DNA of 64,000 bases from Chondrus crispus (lineage: Eukaryota > Rhodophyta > Florideophyceae > Gigartinales > Gigartinaceae). Positions within the stretch are counted from its first letter, which is position 1; the number at the start of each line of letters is the position of its first letter. The translations under genes were made by a program, and so were the position numbers. Below are positions 51,804 through 62,304 of the stretch, piece after piece. The notes beneath the pieces are model-generated. The model was not told the origin of the DNA, made no database searches, and was given only the letters and a program-made list of their open reading frames with translations. The stretch lies in the NCBI RefSeq assembly GCF_000350225.1, contig NW_005179134.1, forward strand, positions 80,773 through 144,772. Reading direction: 5' to 3'.

Positions 51804-53765
51804 TTATCTTGAGGATTTGGCACCTCCCAATGAAAAACATGTGACCAGGGACGTTTCTTTAATAACAAAGGGACAGTGAAAGAGCCGCATCATCATATGA
51901 AACACGCCCAGCCTCCGTGCTTCCAAGTTTATCCTCACCTGAGAGTTCGATTCGCGCTCCTCTACAGTCTCTTCCACCCCCTTGATCGCCCTTTTTACCC
52001 CCGCTGCTGCCTTTTGTGCCTTGCGCTCATTGCTCAAACGCTCTTTCTCCTGCTCATCGGCCTCCGCTTTCGTCTTCTGAGCCAAATTTCTCTTCGCATC
52101 TTTTAAACATCTCCATGGCTCAAATACCAAGCGGTCTCGCCGCACGGAAAGCCCCCAGTTTTTCCTTCAATTTTGAAAGCCGACTTCGCCCCCAGCTTCA
52201 AATTATTCCCACCCATCAGTATGTCATTAACAGTCTCCAGCTGTTTAAGAAGCATTGTGATTTCCGGTAGAGCTCTGCCCGGTCCGTACGCCCGCAAACG
52301 CAAGTAATTGTTAACTATTTTTGCCAAAGAATTGAAAATGTCGTAGTCGGCAGCGCGCTGCTGAACAGCACCTACCCTGCTGGCACAACTTCTACCCTCT
52401 ATCGTCTTCATCTTCTCATCCGCCGCTGCTTTTGCGCGGTCTCTCCTAGTGAGCCACTTGTTAGATAGATCAAACTTCATTGGCCACAGACCGGTCACTC
52501 CCCTAGAACGCTTTAAATTCTCCACAGTAATGTGCTGCCATGCACGAATAGCACACATGAAACGTACTTGAATGGAATGGGTACTAACAACCACACTCTC
52601 ACAGAAGAGGTCCCGAGTCCCTCGTACTTTCACTTGAAATTTCTTGTTAACAAATTGATCACACGGCTGCAACAAGTGTGGGGTATTTGCAGGGCTTTGT
52701 GCAACAGCACACTTGTTACCAGAGGCCACCTACGGTCACTCTACTCCCCTTCTCGACGCGTGCCCGTACAGAAGAAGAACATACTGTCCCTCGCAGAGGT
52801 TTCGTCGCACAAATCTATTCAAATGTTCGATAAGTAAAGGTATAGTTTTTTGATCCATTGAAACTTTATGTGTCATGCACACAACTGCATCTTTCGTGAA
52901 GCACTCGTTCTCGTAAACTTGTATCATGGATATGTAATTAAGCTTGTGATTGTATTTCTGAATTGGCTTATACCAGTCCGTCATTTACCTCACTCCGGCA
53001 ACAATGAAGAACGGAGGACAAATCATGCCGGATGCTAAAACTGCCAAAACAACAATGATATATTTCCCACTGCCATTCCGTAGATTTGTTGAGACAAACC
53101 CACCATGGGGGGACTTCGAAGAGCAAGGGACTTTCTTTTTGCGTCCGAACTCAGCCGAAACGTGGGTTTCATCCATGTTCCGCAGACAATGTCCGTCATT
53201 GAAAATCCTGAGGAACTCGGTCTCGACGCTTTGCACAGTATGCTAATATTTCTTTGCATGCTCATAGTTCTCTCCTCCAGGGTTGACCAAAGATTTATTC
53301 TCAGATGAGCGAACTGTCATCTCCGGGTGTCTTGCACGGAAGTCACTTATCCCGCCATCACAGGGATCGCCATTCTTAAAACACTTTGTTCTCCCATCCG
53401 CAGCAATTAGACCCATCTGATACTTGAAGTTTGCTGTGGTGCCAGCAAATACTCTTTGAGCTGCAGAAATAGCACGCCTGAGGACCACTTATTCCTCTTC
53501 ACTGGACAAAGCAGTCCTGGCTCCGGGGTGACAGTGTTCTCGCAACAATTTTTCCATGCTCATGTCGTCCATGGTTATCAGGGCCTTCCTCATCGTTTCG
53601 ACGATGCCTTTTTTATCTCCACTTTTTCTCCAACCTTGCTAATGGACAACTTCGTGTTACGGAGCAGTTCATAGGCCTTTCTTGGCACTTTAAAACTGTC
53701 CCGTAATGCCCCTGTCGAGATCGCTGCAAAAGTATTCGCCGTCGTTGGGAATAAGGCATGATGAA
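51804..53765 (-). pseudogene. pogo/Tigger-like transposase, several frameshifts
   Basis: In order on the minus strand: an N-terminal helix-turn-helix region (53765-53613), a CENP-B-type DNA-binding part (53488-53243), first DDE block Leu-Arg-Asn-Met-Asp-Glu-Thr (about 53190), second block with Tyr-Gly-His where Asp-Gly-His is usual (about 52760), third block Leu-Leu-Gln-Pro-Cys-Asp (about 52670), and a long basic/helical C-terminus to 51804. Frame changes occur near 53240, 52985, 52735 and 52130. Loss of the second Asp plus indels make it inactive. The Gypsy element sits about 140 bp upstream of its start. Confidence 0.8.
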
Positions 53766-53904
53766 CTTGGGGAGGGATAGTGTCGGGAGTGGTGCGATGA
53801 CGTCATTTTGGGGGAGTAACACTGTCTTTTGATGTACATGTGTGTTTTGTTTTCCCAGTAATCCACTATCTGTTACTGCATATGCCAATTTGAGTCTTAC
53901 AGAG

Positions 53905-54118
53905 TGCAACAATAATTTCGTGGCCTTTTCTGATGCATGATTGCCAAATATTTAGGAAGGAAAAGAGAGAAAAATCTATGTTGTTTCCCAATACTCTCGG
54001 CACAGCACCCCCTCACACATCCGCAAGATTATCAGCGGCAATGTGCATTTTTCTCTCTTTTCCTTCCTAAATTATTTGGCAATCATGCATCAGAAAAGAC
54101 CACGAAATTATTGTTGCA
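53905..54118. repeat. Aberrant 3' LTR, half inverted
   Basis: 53975-54118 matches the right LTR (59400-59544). The first ~70 bp (53905-53975), where the rest of the LTR should be, is instead the reverse complement of 54047-54118. The left terminus is thus an inverted copy of the right end of the same LTR. Yet it is bounded by the same CAGAG duplication as the other end. Confidence 0.85.
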
Positions 54119-54281
54119 CTATTGTCACCTGCCACTGTTGACGCCTCGTCAATGCAAATGTCTTAAGAGGGTTAACCAACTTACTCTACTCCGTTTTTAT
54201 ATTATATTCTAGCTATTTCTTCACTAGAAGTTTATGGTATCATAAGCTTAAAATTTCTCAAAAATCTGTCTGGACTGCACC

Positions 54282-54769
54282 TCAAAAATCGCTTCCAGAA
54301 CCCACGAATAAATCTCGCATTCCATGTTTGGTTGTATACTCCTGGGACACCTCATTTTTGGTGCCATCGTCGCCAACGAAGTCCTCAGTTGGTTGCCATG
54401 CAGCATCATGTCGAGGAGCCCCTTTCATGAGCGCAAGAAATTGGAACTTCTTCCCGCATTTCCGGTGAGCCAATATTTCCTCCACGACATTATGTCGTAT
54501 GTTAGAGTATGATACTCTATCTCATCCTTAGAAACTACTGGGACAGGTCCCTGCTCCACGACATTGAGCAGTTCTGTAGGCTGGGTAATATATGGCCTCG
54601 TATGCTCCACATGTACCACATCATGAATATGAGCATTTGGTGGAAGTTGTATACGAAGGGCGTTTTTCCCTATAAGGTCTAGAATATTAAATGGACCGAA
54701 GCGTTTGGCTCCCAATTTGTGCGATTTTTGCACCTTTGCGATCACATCCTTGAACAGTACCTTATCCAA
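54282..54769 (-). pseudogene. Gypsy integrase C-terminus and chromodomain
   Basis: 54769-54540 holds the post-integrase GPY/F-type segment (Gly-Ala-Lys-Arg-Phe-Gly-Pro-Phe, Val-Val-His-Val). The frame from 54485 to 54282 is a chromodomain-like end: Glu-Glu-Ile-Leu-x-His-Arg-Lys, Phe-Leu-x-Leu-Met-Lys-Gly, Ala-Trp-Gln-Pro-Thr-Glu-Asp. The two lie in different frames. Chromodomains direct chromoviruses to heterochromatin. Confidence 0.75.
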
Positions 54770-54902
54770 CCAAACTTACTCACCTGCCTGATAAGGATGA
54801 GGCAGAGTCTTCTGTGCACTATATGCGCTCTGCTTTACTTTAGCCAGTTCATGAGCAAACGTAGCGTCCCATAATGCCTCGCCCACGCGATGTTTAAATT
54901 CG

Positions 54903-55560
54903 TTAACGGACTCGGTGGAACACTCCTATTGTCTGCAGTAAGTCAACTGGGGACCTCGGGTGCCATCCTAAATCACCCTCAAACGGGCTCATTCCAAGGT
55001 CTTCTGTGACAGCCGAATTATTGGCAAACTCGGCCGCGGGAAGGAGCTCATCCCAATTCTTCTGATTTAATGCGCAATAGCACCGAATGAGATTCTCCAC
55101 CATACGGTTCATCACTTCGGATAGTCCGTCCGTTTGCGGGTGGTGACTTGTTGACATGCGGGTCTTCACACCGCATAATGCCAGCAGCTCCGTCCAGAAT
55201 CTGGAAGTGAATTTCGAGTCACGGTCACTCACTGTATCAATTGGTAACCCATGTAACGTAAAAGTTTTATCGAAGAAAGCCTTGGCACAGTCCGGGGCCA
55301 TGTCCTTGGTTTTGCAAGGTAAAAAATGTACCCTTCTTGAGAGACGATCTACCCAGGTTGTTATTGCATCGAAACCCCTTCCAGTGCGGGGTAATTTCAC
55401 GATAAATTCGGTACAAATGGATCCCTATCTACTTGGTGCCTGCAAAGGTTGGGGAATATTGAAACGCTTCTGATTGCTATCTTTGTTCTGCTGACACACC
55501 AAACACCTCTCACAATAGCGCCTCACGTCACTTGACTTATGCTTCCAGTGATAACGCGCT
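54903..55560 (-). pseudogene. Gypsy integrase core
   Basis: The frame 55400-54903 shows the DDE integrase: Thr-Trp-Val-Asp-Arg-Leu-Ser-Arg, Ser-Asp-Arg-Asp-x-Lys-Phe-Thr, and Gln-Thr-Asp-Gly-Leu-Ser-Glu. The His-His-Cys-Cys zinc finger lies just upstream in other frames (Leu-Ala-His-Asp ... Cys-Glu-Arg-Cys-Leu-Val-Cys, 55400-55660). All catalytic residues remain, but flanking frameshifts break the gene. Confidence 0.85.
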
Positions 55561-55575
55561 ACCCGAGCCAATGTT

Positions 55576-57150
55576 TTACCAATCCAAATTTGGATTTCGG
55601 GCACTTAAGTGCCCTGCCACCCTTTTGTCGTGTGCTAGATGTAGAAGCTCCGAAACGCATATCCGAGGTACACAAACGCGATCTTCGCAGTACAGCAGGT
55701 CTGCCTTCACAAAGAAAGAGGGAAGCAATCGAGTCATACGATTGGACTCGATGAAGTCCTTGCACCTCTCCCCGGTGAGAGAACGCCACATAGGGCTGAA
55801 AAGCTGGTCCTCTAAATAATTCTTCTTAAAGTCCAGGTTGATAGTCACAACGGAGGCCTCGAAATTCCCAACCTCCAACTTACCTGAAATTACATGTGAG
55901 GCCCTAGAAAGCACGTCCCCAAGGACATGAACCGGACCAGGGCGCTGGCCCATCTTTGTTATTCTGAATCGCCCAAATAATTCCAGCCAACGCGCTTCCT
56001 TCCTGGACAAATTCGCCTTCGTGAAGAAGAAGTTCAAGATTTGGTTGTCCGTGAACACTTCGAAGGATGCCCCCTCCAAGTAGCACCGAAAACGTTTCAA
56101 GCAATAAACAAGACCCAACAGTTCTCTCTCGTTCGCTGTACATTTGACCTCTTCATCTGAAAGTTTTCGAGAATAATATGCTATAACTTGCTCCCCTTTC
56201 TCGTCATCTAGCTGCGTTAATGCACCCCCAACAGCCTTCTGGGAGGCATCCACATGACAGTGGAAGGGTTTTGTCCAGTTGGGGGGTACAAGTACAGGAG
56301 CAGACACGAGGGCACCCTTCAGATCTAAGAACCCATCATCACATTCTGGACCCCAGTTCCGAATTCCCATACCCTTCCTCGTGAGGGCTGTTAAAGGTGT
56401 TGCTCTTGCGGAGAAACCCTTCATAAACCCGCAAAAGAACTGGAGAAGGCCATTAAAACTTCGCAATTCTGTGAGAGAGGTAGGCTTGGGCCATGTACAT
56501 ATTACTTTAACCTTAGCTGGGTTCACTTTGATACCGTTCCTCCCCACCAGTAGTTCAAGAAACTCTGTCTCCAGGGTCATGAACTCACACTTCTTCCTGG
56601 AAACGTACAGTTCTTCCGATTTCAGACGAGCAAGGATTGTTCTCCAGATGCTGTAAGTGCTCCTCTTCAGTTTTGCTGAACACAAGCAAGTCATACATGT
56701 AAACCACGAGATATATATCGATGCAGTCCTGGAATATCATGTTCATTACAGTCTAGAAAGTCGCTGGTGCATTACAGAGACCCATTGGCAAAACAAGGTA
56801 CTGTACTCAAAGTGACCATACGTCTTGAAAGCCGTCTTCCCAACATCCTCTGGTCGTACTCTGATTTGATGAAATCCTGTCTTCAGGTCCATTTTTGAGA
56901 AGAACTGAGCCTCCCCTAAATGGTCAAACATTTCGTCACATCGAGGTAGGGGCGTACTGTTACGTTTCGTTATTCTGTTAAGCCCCCTGTCACAGTAAAC
57001 TGCGCGCAGTAGTCGACTACGGTAGTCGACTACTGCGCGCAATTTACCCAGTTCTTTCGCAAGAAATAAAGACGCTCCAAAAGGAGACTTACTGCGACGT
57101 ATCTTCCCTTTCCTCAGTAAATCAATGACGTATTCTTTCACGGCCAGCAA
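55576..57150 (-). pseudogene. Gypsy reverse transcriptase and RNase H
   Basis: 57150-56746 gives the RT fingers/palm with Lys-Met-Asp-Leu-Lys-Thr-Gly-Phe-His-Gln-Ile. A frame change near 56800 and a TAG (near 56752) follow. The catalytic Tyr-x-Asp-Asp box reads Tyr-Met-Tyr-Asp (about 56700), so one catalytic Asp is lost. 56694-55576 contains the connection and RNase H domains (His-Val-Asp-Ala-Ser, Glu-Arg-Glu-Leu-Leu, Thr-Asp-Asn). A 33-bp in-frame insertion with a hairpin lies at about 56988-57020. Confidence 0.85.
57001..57041. repeat. Perfect 20-bp inverted repeat inside Gypsy pol
   Basis: Arms 57001-57020 and 57022-57041 around one base. One arm is ordinary RT coding sequence (Val-Val-Asp-Tyr-Arg); the other is an extra inverted copy that inserts 11 residues between Asp-Tyr-Arg and Gly-Leu-Asn without shifting the frame. 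Confidence 0.9.
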
Positions 57151-57273
57151 TTCCGCCGGAGATAATTGGGATAATGGCTTGTTAAGGGGCCTTGCTCCGT
57201 CTTCAAGTTCTGTAGCATGGTCGACAGATCTTTTCGAGGGGAGACCTGAAGGAAGTTCATGACGGAAAACTTT

Positions 57274-57780
57274 TCAATATTTGGAAAGGAGGTCATCAAG
57301 CTTCTTACTCCCTTCTGATTCGTTTCCCACCCCTGATTCCAAGAAGTTGTTGGTCTGCGCTACCTGATATACACAGAATCTTTCCCGATTTCCCCTTTTG
57401 CGAAGTAGAGACCTAAATTTCTTTACACCAAGGTTCGTTACCTGAACCCGTCCGTTATGGACTTTTACGGGCATCTGCGGAAGTGACTGGCCATCCACGG
57501 TAATGTTTGGCAAGCTGTAGTCCACTTCTGGCTTTGCCTGGATATGCCATGGCATCCCTAAAAGTAAATTATACCAACAATAGGCGACGGCCCAGTTGCT
57601 GATATACTGATGTGTCCCGATTTGCAACTTTGCCTGCACGATAACTTGTTTTGCGAGCTCAGAAGTGTCCCTCTTAGAATGTGAAACTGGAATTGAACAT
57701 TGCATCAGGTCAAATAAATGGGCGTTGCGATGTGCAAAGTCCCTCGAAACAACATTCGTGTTACATCCATCATCCTCCAA
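57274..57780 (-). pseudogene. Gypsy protease-like region
   Basis: The frame begins with Glu-Asp-Asp-Gly-Cys-x-Thr-Asn-Val-Val-Ser, aligned with the Asp-Ser-Gly-Ala active site of retropepsins (Asp-Asp-Gly here), and continues with a beta-rich segment containing Leu-Leu-Gly-Met-Pro-Trp, typical of gypsy proteases (Leu-Leu-Gly-Met-x-Trp-Leu). The 5' link to gag is disrupted. Confidence 0.7.
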
Positions 57781-58452
57781 AACAGAAACCTTCCTACTGT
57801 CGTGCCCAAAGCCCTTCCGCTCTCCTCTATATCAACTCGATCCCCAAGTCTGTTCAAAAGGCTAGGGGCGGGACACCGGTCTGGTTGCAGCGCAGCTACC
57901 GCCCCGGAGAGCAGCATAGCCCAAAGGCCACTTGCTTCGTTCCAGCCAGTGGCTGGCCCGGCTAACAGGCACAACCCGTCAGCCGGGGCAGATACTCCAA
58001 CGGTCGCTATTTGCGACCGTCCCCTCACACGCGTTCGTGGAGAACGCAGCGTACGGGACAGGGATGGTAACCTCCTAGACGGACGCATGCACATGCGTCC
58101 GCTCTGAGCAACATCGCCTAATCTATATAAGCAAATAAAGGCATCGCTCTCCAAAACAGGAGGCAGAGCGAACTGGCCAATCTACTTGCCCGAAGAGTAC
58201 ATCCGCACCCTTCTCATTCCATCGCGCCACTCACCAACGAAGAACCAAATTGCCATCCTCTGTAGTGTCCTGACCCCGCGATCTGTCACACTATCCCCCT
58301 ATTCCCCACCCAATACCAGAAAGGATTCCACTGGTATCAGGTTCCCCAATGGTCCGTCATTCTCGCAGAATGGAGGGGAAAGCGGAGGGCGTATATTTTA
58401 GTGCTTCAAAAGTGCCTTTTCGTTTGATAGAAGGGCCTACTAGTTTTCCGAA

Positions 58453-59240
58453 TCAGAGGCATTTGAATCTGTATTCGGATACTGAGCTGGATTTTGTAGG
58501 CGTATGCATGCCCATGGTATTCAACCCCACCCTCTTGCCTTTACCATCCTTATGCTTCCAGGGTCTGCATCCAATACGGTGACAAGTAAAACACGCGTTC
58601 TTATCCAGGTCACTCTGGCGTTGAGAATTCTTTGTTCCATGTGTCTCGAAATTGCCGATCTCCATCGGCACAGGCTCTTCAACTTGAACGGAATCCGAAA
58701 CAGATAAGCCACCCTGACTTTCTGTCCAAAGCGCGCTATTGACACGCAGGGCGACACTCGTCGCATCCTCAAACGTCCCCACAGCAGAATATAGAACCTC
58801 TACTCGAATATCTTATTTTGAGGCCCGTGCAGAACCGGTCCAACTTCTCTCCATCCGACATATATGGAATAGTCAAAATTACGTTGCAAAACTCCGAGAG
58901 GTACTGAGACATTGAAGAGCTATGCTTCAATCCGCGGAGTTTGTCTCTTGCCCGTCCGACGTGGTCCGGAGGCACAAATTCCGAAATCACAGTTGTCCTA
59001 AAATCGAGCCAGGTCAATGGTACCTTGTTCCCTTGTACCATCATATACCACCAAACGGCAGCCGTTCCAGAAAAAATGTAGAGGCGTAGGTGATTTTGTG
59101 TCCATCCGAGAGTTCAGAACCGGGGTTATTCCACTGCATAATCACCAGACATTGCTCCATTTCGTAGAGCCATGTATTTACCACAAGAAATCACGCTGTC
59201 CATCAAACGGCTCCCGCTTATTTGGCTTGAGCATGATCTG
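58453..59240 (-). pseudogene. Gypsy gag region
   Basis: 59240-58800 in two frames gives the retrotransposon gag domain (Glu-Pro-Phe-Asp-Gly-Gln-Arg, Trp-Leu-Tyr-Glu-Met, Phe-Val-Pro-Pro, Tyr-Leu-Ser-Glu-Phe). The frame 58782-58453 contains a degenerate zinc knuckle (Cys-Phe-Thr-Cys-His ... His-Lys). Several frame breaks. Confidence 0.75.
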
Positions 59241-59312
59241 ACAACCACTAGCGGCCACAGACCTCGTAAACTGAGATTGTTCGGAGTGTTTTTCCGAACG
59301 CGGCGCTACCAA

Positions 59313-59544
59313 TGACACAAGAATGCAGGTGTTCACTTAAAAGTCCGATGCCTCTCTTCTGAAGGCCTCGTCAGAGTTTATATAATAACCGCTAATAGAA
59401 AAATATGTTGTTTCCCAATACTCTCGACACAGCACCCCCTCACACATCGGCAAGAGTATCAGCGGAACTGTGTATTTCCTCTCTTTTCCTTCCTAAATTA
59501 TTTAGCAATCATGCATCAGAAAAGGCCACGAAATTATTGTTGCA
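59313..59544 (-). repeat. Normal 5' LTR of the Gypsy element (232 bp)
   Basis: On the minus strand it runs TGCAACAATAATTTCG ... TGTGTCA, with the PBS-like TGGTAGCGCC next to it. A TATATAA at about 59377 on the plus strand reads as a TTATATA-type box on the minus strand, a possible LTR promoter. Confidence 0.85.
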
Positions 59545-59549
59545 CAGAG

Positions 59550-62191
59550 CAAATTAAGTTAATTGTCCATAATTAATACTTTGTTTACATTTAATAGTTC
59601 ATGAAGGGTAGCATCCGCATATTTTGCTCCAGCGAAAAGAATAGAACCCTGACTACCAAGTGTCTGTATCGCTCAAGTAAAGCGGCACGGAGCCTAAAGG
59701 GCTCAAATTACTCCCAAATCTTATATCTTTCAACTACATCTCAACCCTATACCGGTCTATCACCCAATTCAGCGCTCCACTTTTATGTAACGGTTGAAGG
59801 ACAAGCACAGTATGTATGTCTTTGTAGTTTTACTTTGTATAAATATACTGTGCGTGTCCTTCCCGAATGGACTGTCTCCTCCATTCTTTACAAGGATGGC
59901 ATAGAACTACAACATAAGTTCTATGCCATACCTAAAAGAATTGTCAAAGGAGGAGTACAGTATCCACTAGTATTACAGAAATTGGTCGGGGGGATTAAAA
60001 GCAAATACATAAGCGATTGTATGGAGATTAGCTGTGCAGTGAAAGGATATTTCATTATAGTCTAGCCGGTACTGTATTGTTCTAAGTTTCAGCTACGATT
60101 TCTATAAAAGGAGCGGCGTTCAGACGGGAAAAGCAAAAGGGGCCAGGCACAACCACTCACTAACGCTGAGAGCCACCCAACCTGCAACCCCAAGCGTGTC
60201 CAACTTAAGAACCGCTTTGCAAAAACCATTCAACAAAAGTAAGTCACTCTGTTCATTTATTAACCGTGCGCACCGCTAAATTTCACCCTGCAACGCGAGG
60301 CGACGTGGTTTCGGCTCCCGCTAAGTTCATTAGTATCACTCTAACTACAAGGATGGGGTTGCGACGCGCTCCTGTGCCGACAAATTTCGGCGCCATTTGT
60401 GCCCATGCTTTGGGTTTTCCTCAAAAGGGCGCGAGTTTTGTAGTCTGAATACGATATTAGTGCCGTTGGACAGACTGAGTTTTAATTGATAGTTTTGTTG
60501 TACAAGGGGTGTGTGCCGTACAACTGCCTGAGAATAGACCATTCGAAGGGGTACTAGCAGAAATACATAATTTTTTAAGGTTTTTTTGTCCCGCACATTA
60601 GGGTTCTGTCCCAAAGCAAGGGGAACCCCCCTCTACTGTGTATTGCTCACCTCGTTCATTGTTTTCGGTAGAATGCCACTGTAGTCCAATGATCAAGCTG
60701 GGAAGCTGGCAAAGCCGATTCATACATGGCTCCCATGACTAATCGTCACTGCCAATGCAGCGACACACAAACAAACGACAGGCAATTTGGGCGATCGCAT
60801 GGACACCTCGCTTGTGACGTTTCCCGAAGAGCGGAGAAAGCAGTAGGATGAAGGGCTTTCAGTGTACGAAATCGCAGGGCAGCGCATTAAATTGCCGCGT
60901 CTCGTGTGTAGGTTACCTGTGTGTGCGGGGCAAACCTATCCAGCAGGCAATGATGGTCAATTATTGACTCGCGACTTCGGCTGTCAGCGTCTGGGGCGTG
61001 TGCTGGCGAGGAAACAGCAATGTTCACGTTGGGCGTGGCTCGCCTTTGCCGTGTGGATGAACACTCACACGCACCAGCAGAGCATTCGAATTCGTTTAAA
61101 AAGGAGGTGTTCCCTGTGGAGGTATGCCTCTGTGATGCATTGTATGCACAGTTCAAAAGGCAGTCAATATTTTCTCTCATACGGTACAGTTTTGTATGAC
61201 GCCCGGCATCGTTGCCTCCCCATCGCTCACCAGGATGGAGAAATTCGCTTTCCGTACAGTACTTCACCCAGGTCGACGAGGTCATGTTGTCCACCCCACA
61301 GCCCCGCCCACGTCTCCATCACTCCCACGCGCTCGATCACTACTACCCCCGTGCATCGGAACAAAGGAACCGGCCAAGGAGAAACGGCGGTGGTTGCCAT
61401 GACGAAGTGCCTCGGACCGCATATCTTTTGGGCTTTCCATCATCTTCTTGGGCCTCCCCAGCAATGCACCGCCTGGATACATCCACATGCGGGCTGGTAA
61501 TGTACACTGCTCCTCTGCCAGGGGACCAGACATGCATGGGTAGTCGGCTCGATGACAGTCTCTTTATGTCTCAACGTCCACACTACAGTACAGTGTATAC
61601 TGATCACGCACTCCGTGCCCCGGCACCCTGTCGCTCCTACGGTATATGAAAGTGACGTCTACTCGTGCCAACAGAGAATGTTACATCCTCGGAATGATAC
61701 AATCTTCAAACTAAGCTACCCATACAATTTCTGATCACGCTTTCCCATCCCGCTCGTGATGAACGAGAACGGATTCAGGGATGCCAGGCACTTTTTTCAC
61801 AATCACGTAAAATCCGATCGAGCTGGCACAGTCGTTTTCTTTGTGGAGTCATTCCACTGCCTTGTATGTTCCTCTCTGTTCGCCCCTTTCTGATGACGAT
61901 ATCCACCTCCTTCAATTCTCCGTTCAGGTAAGATGACTACCACCGAAGACATGAACCCTTTACACATCTGTCTCTGCTGCCCTTTGCTCACCCGGCTGGC
62001 AGAACGGCGGCCCAAATCTCACCCCTCATTGAGTGAACACTTCTAAAAGCATTGCATGCATGTGGAATTGACAACCATTCCCTTCGTCGCAACATCCAGC
62101 GAGGGCTCTTCTACCATCTTTGGGGATAGTCGTTAGCATGTGCTCATTGCGTAAAGCATTTTTACATCCTCCAGCTCTCTTACTCTGCCCC
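59550..62191. other. Long stretch with an orphan promoter, no protein gene
   Basis: A 154-codon plus frame (59601-60065) contains two imperfect inverted repeats (about 59800-59870 and 59895-59938) and no recognisable domain. Beyond the promoter/leader at 60103-60238 nothing coding is evident up to 62191, though 61210-61650 is open in short overlapping frames. Confidence 0.4.
60103..60240 (+). promoter_or_regulatory. TATA box, leader and splice donor without obvious CDS
   Basis: TATAAAA at 60103-60109 is followed by ~130 bp of A/C-rich leader-like sequence and then GTAAGT at 60239-60244, a consensus donor. No long frame follows. It could be the non-coding first exon of a gene whose coding part I cannot see, a non-coding RNA or an old promoter. 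Confidence 0.4.
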
Positions 62192-62198
62192 TATATAA
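62192..62198 (+). promoter_or_regulatory. TATA box of the 3'-most secreted gene
   Basis: TATATAA, 113 bp upstream of the ATG at 62305. The leader in between is C/A/T-rich and lacks ATG. Confidence 0.6.
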
Positions 62199-62304
62199 GC
62201 CTCATGCTTGAGCCCGGCAACTTCAATTCTCAACCCATCTCACACTCTTACCACTACCTCATCAACATTTGACACTCTCGCATCACACAAACATCATCAC
62301 CAAA

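Larger units (their letters stand above)
53905..59544 (-). mobile_element. Ty3/Gypsy chromovirus with 5-bp TSD
   Basis: CAGAG flanks the element (53900-53904 and 59545-59549). Gag, protease, reverse transcriptase/RNase H, integrase and chromodomain follow in Ty3/Gypsy order on the minus strand. The right (5') LTR is 59313-59544 with TG...CA ends; a primer-binding-site-like TGGTAGCGCC directly follows it on the minus strand. The left LTR is abnormal. Frameshifts and stops mean it is inactive. The segment 57800-58440 between protease and gag is poorly recognisable and GC-rich, possibly another insertion. Confidence 0.9.

Noticed and set aside
53905-54118. Independent MITE with 72-bp TIRs
   Set aside because: Its right part equals the Gypsy LTR and its left edge shares the CAGAG duplication with the far end of the Gypsy element, so it is the element's own LTR.
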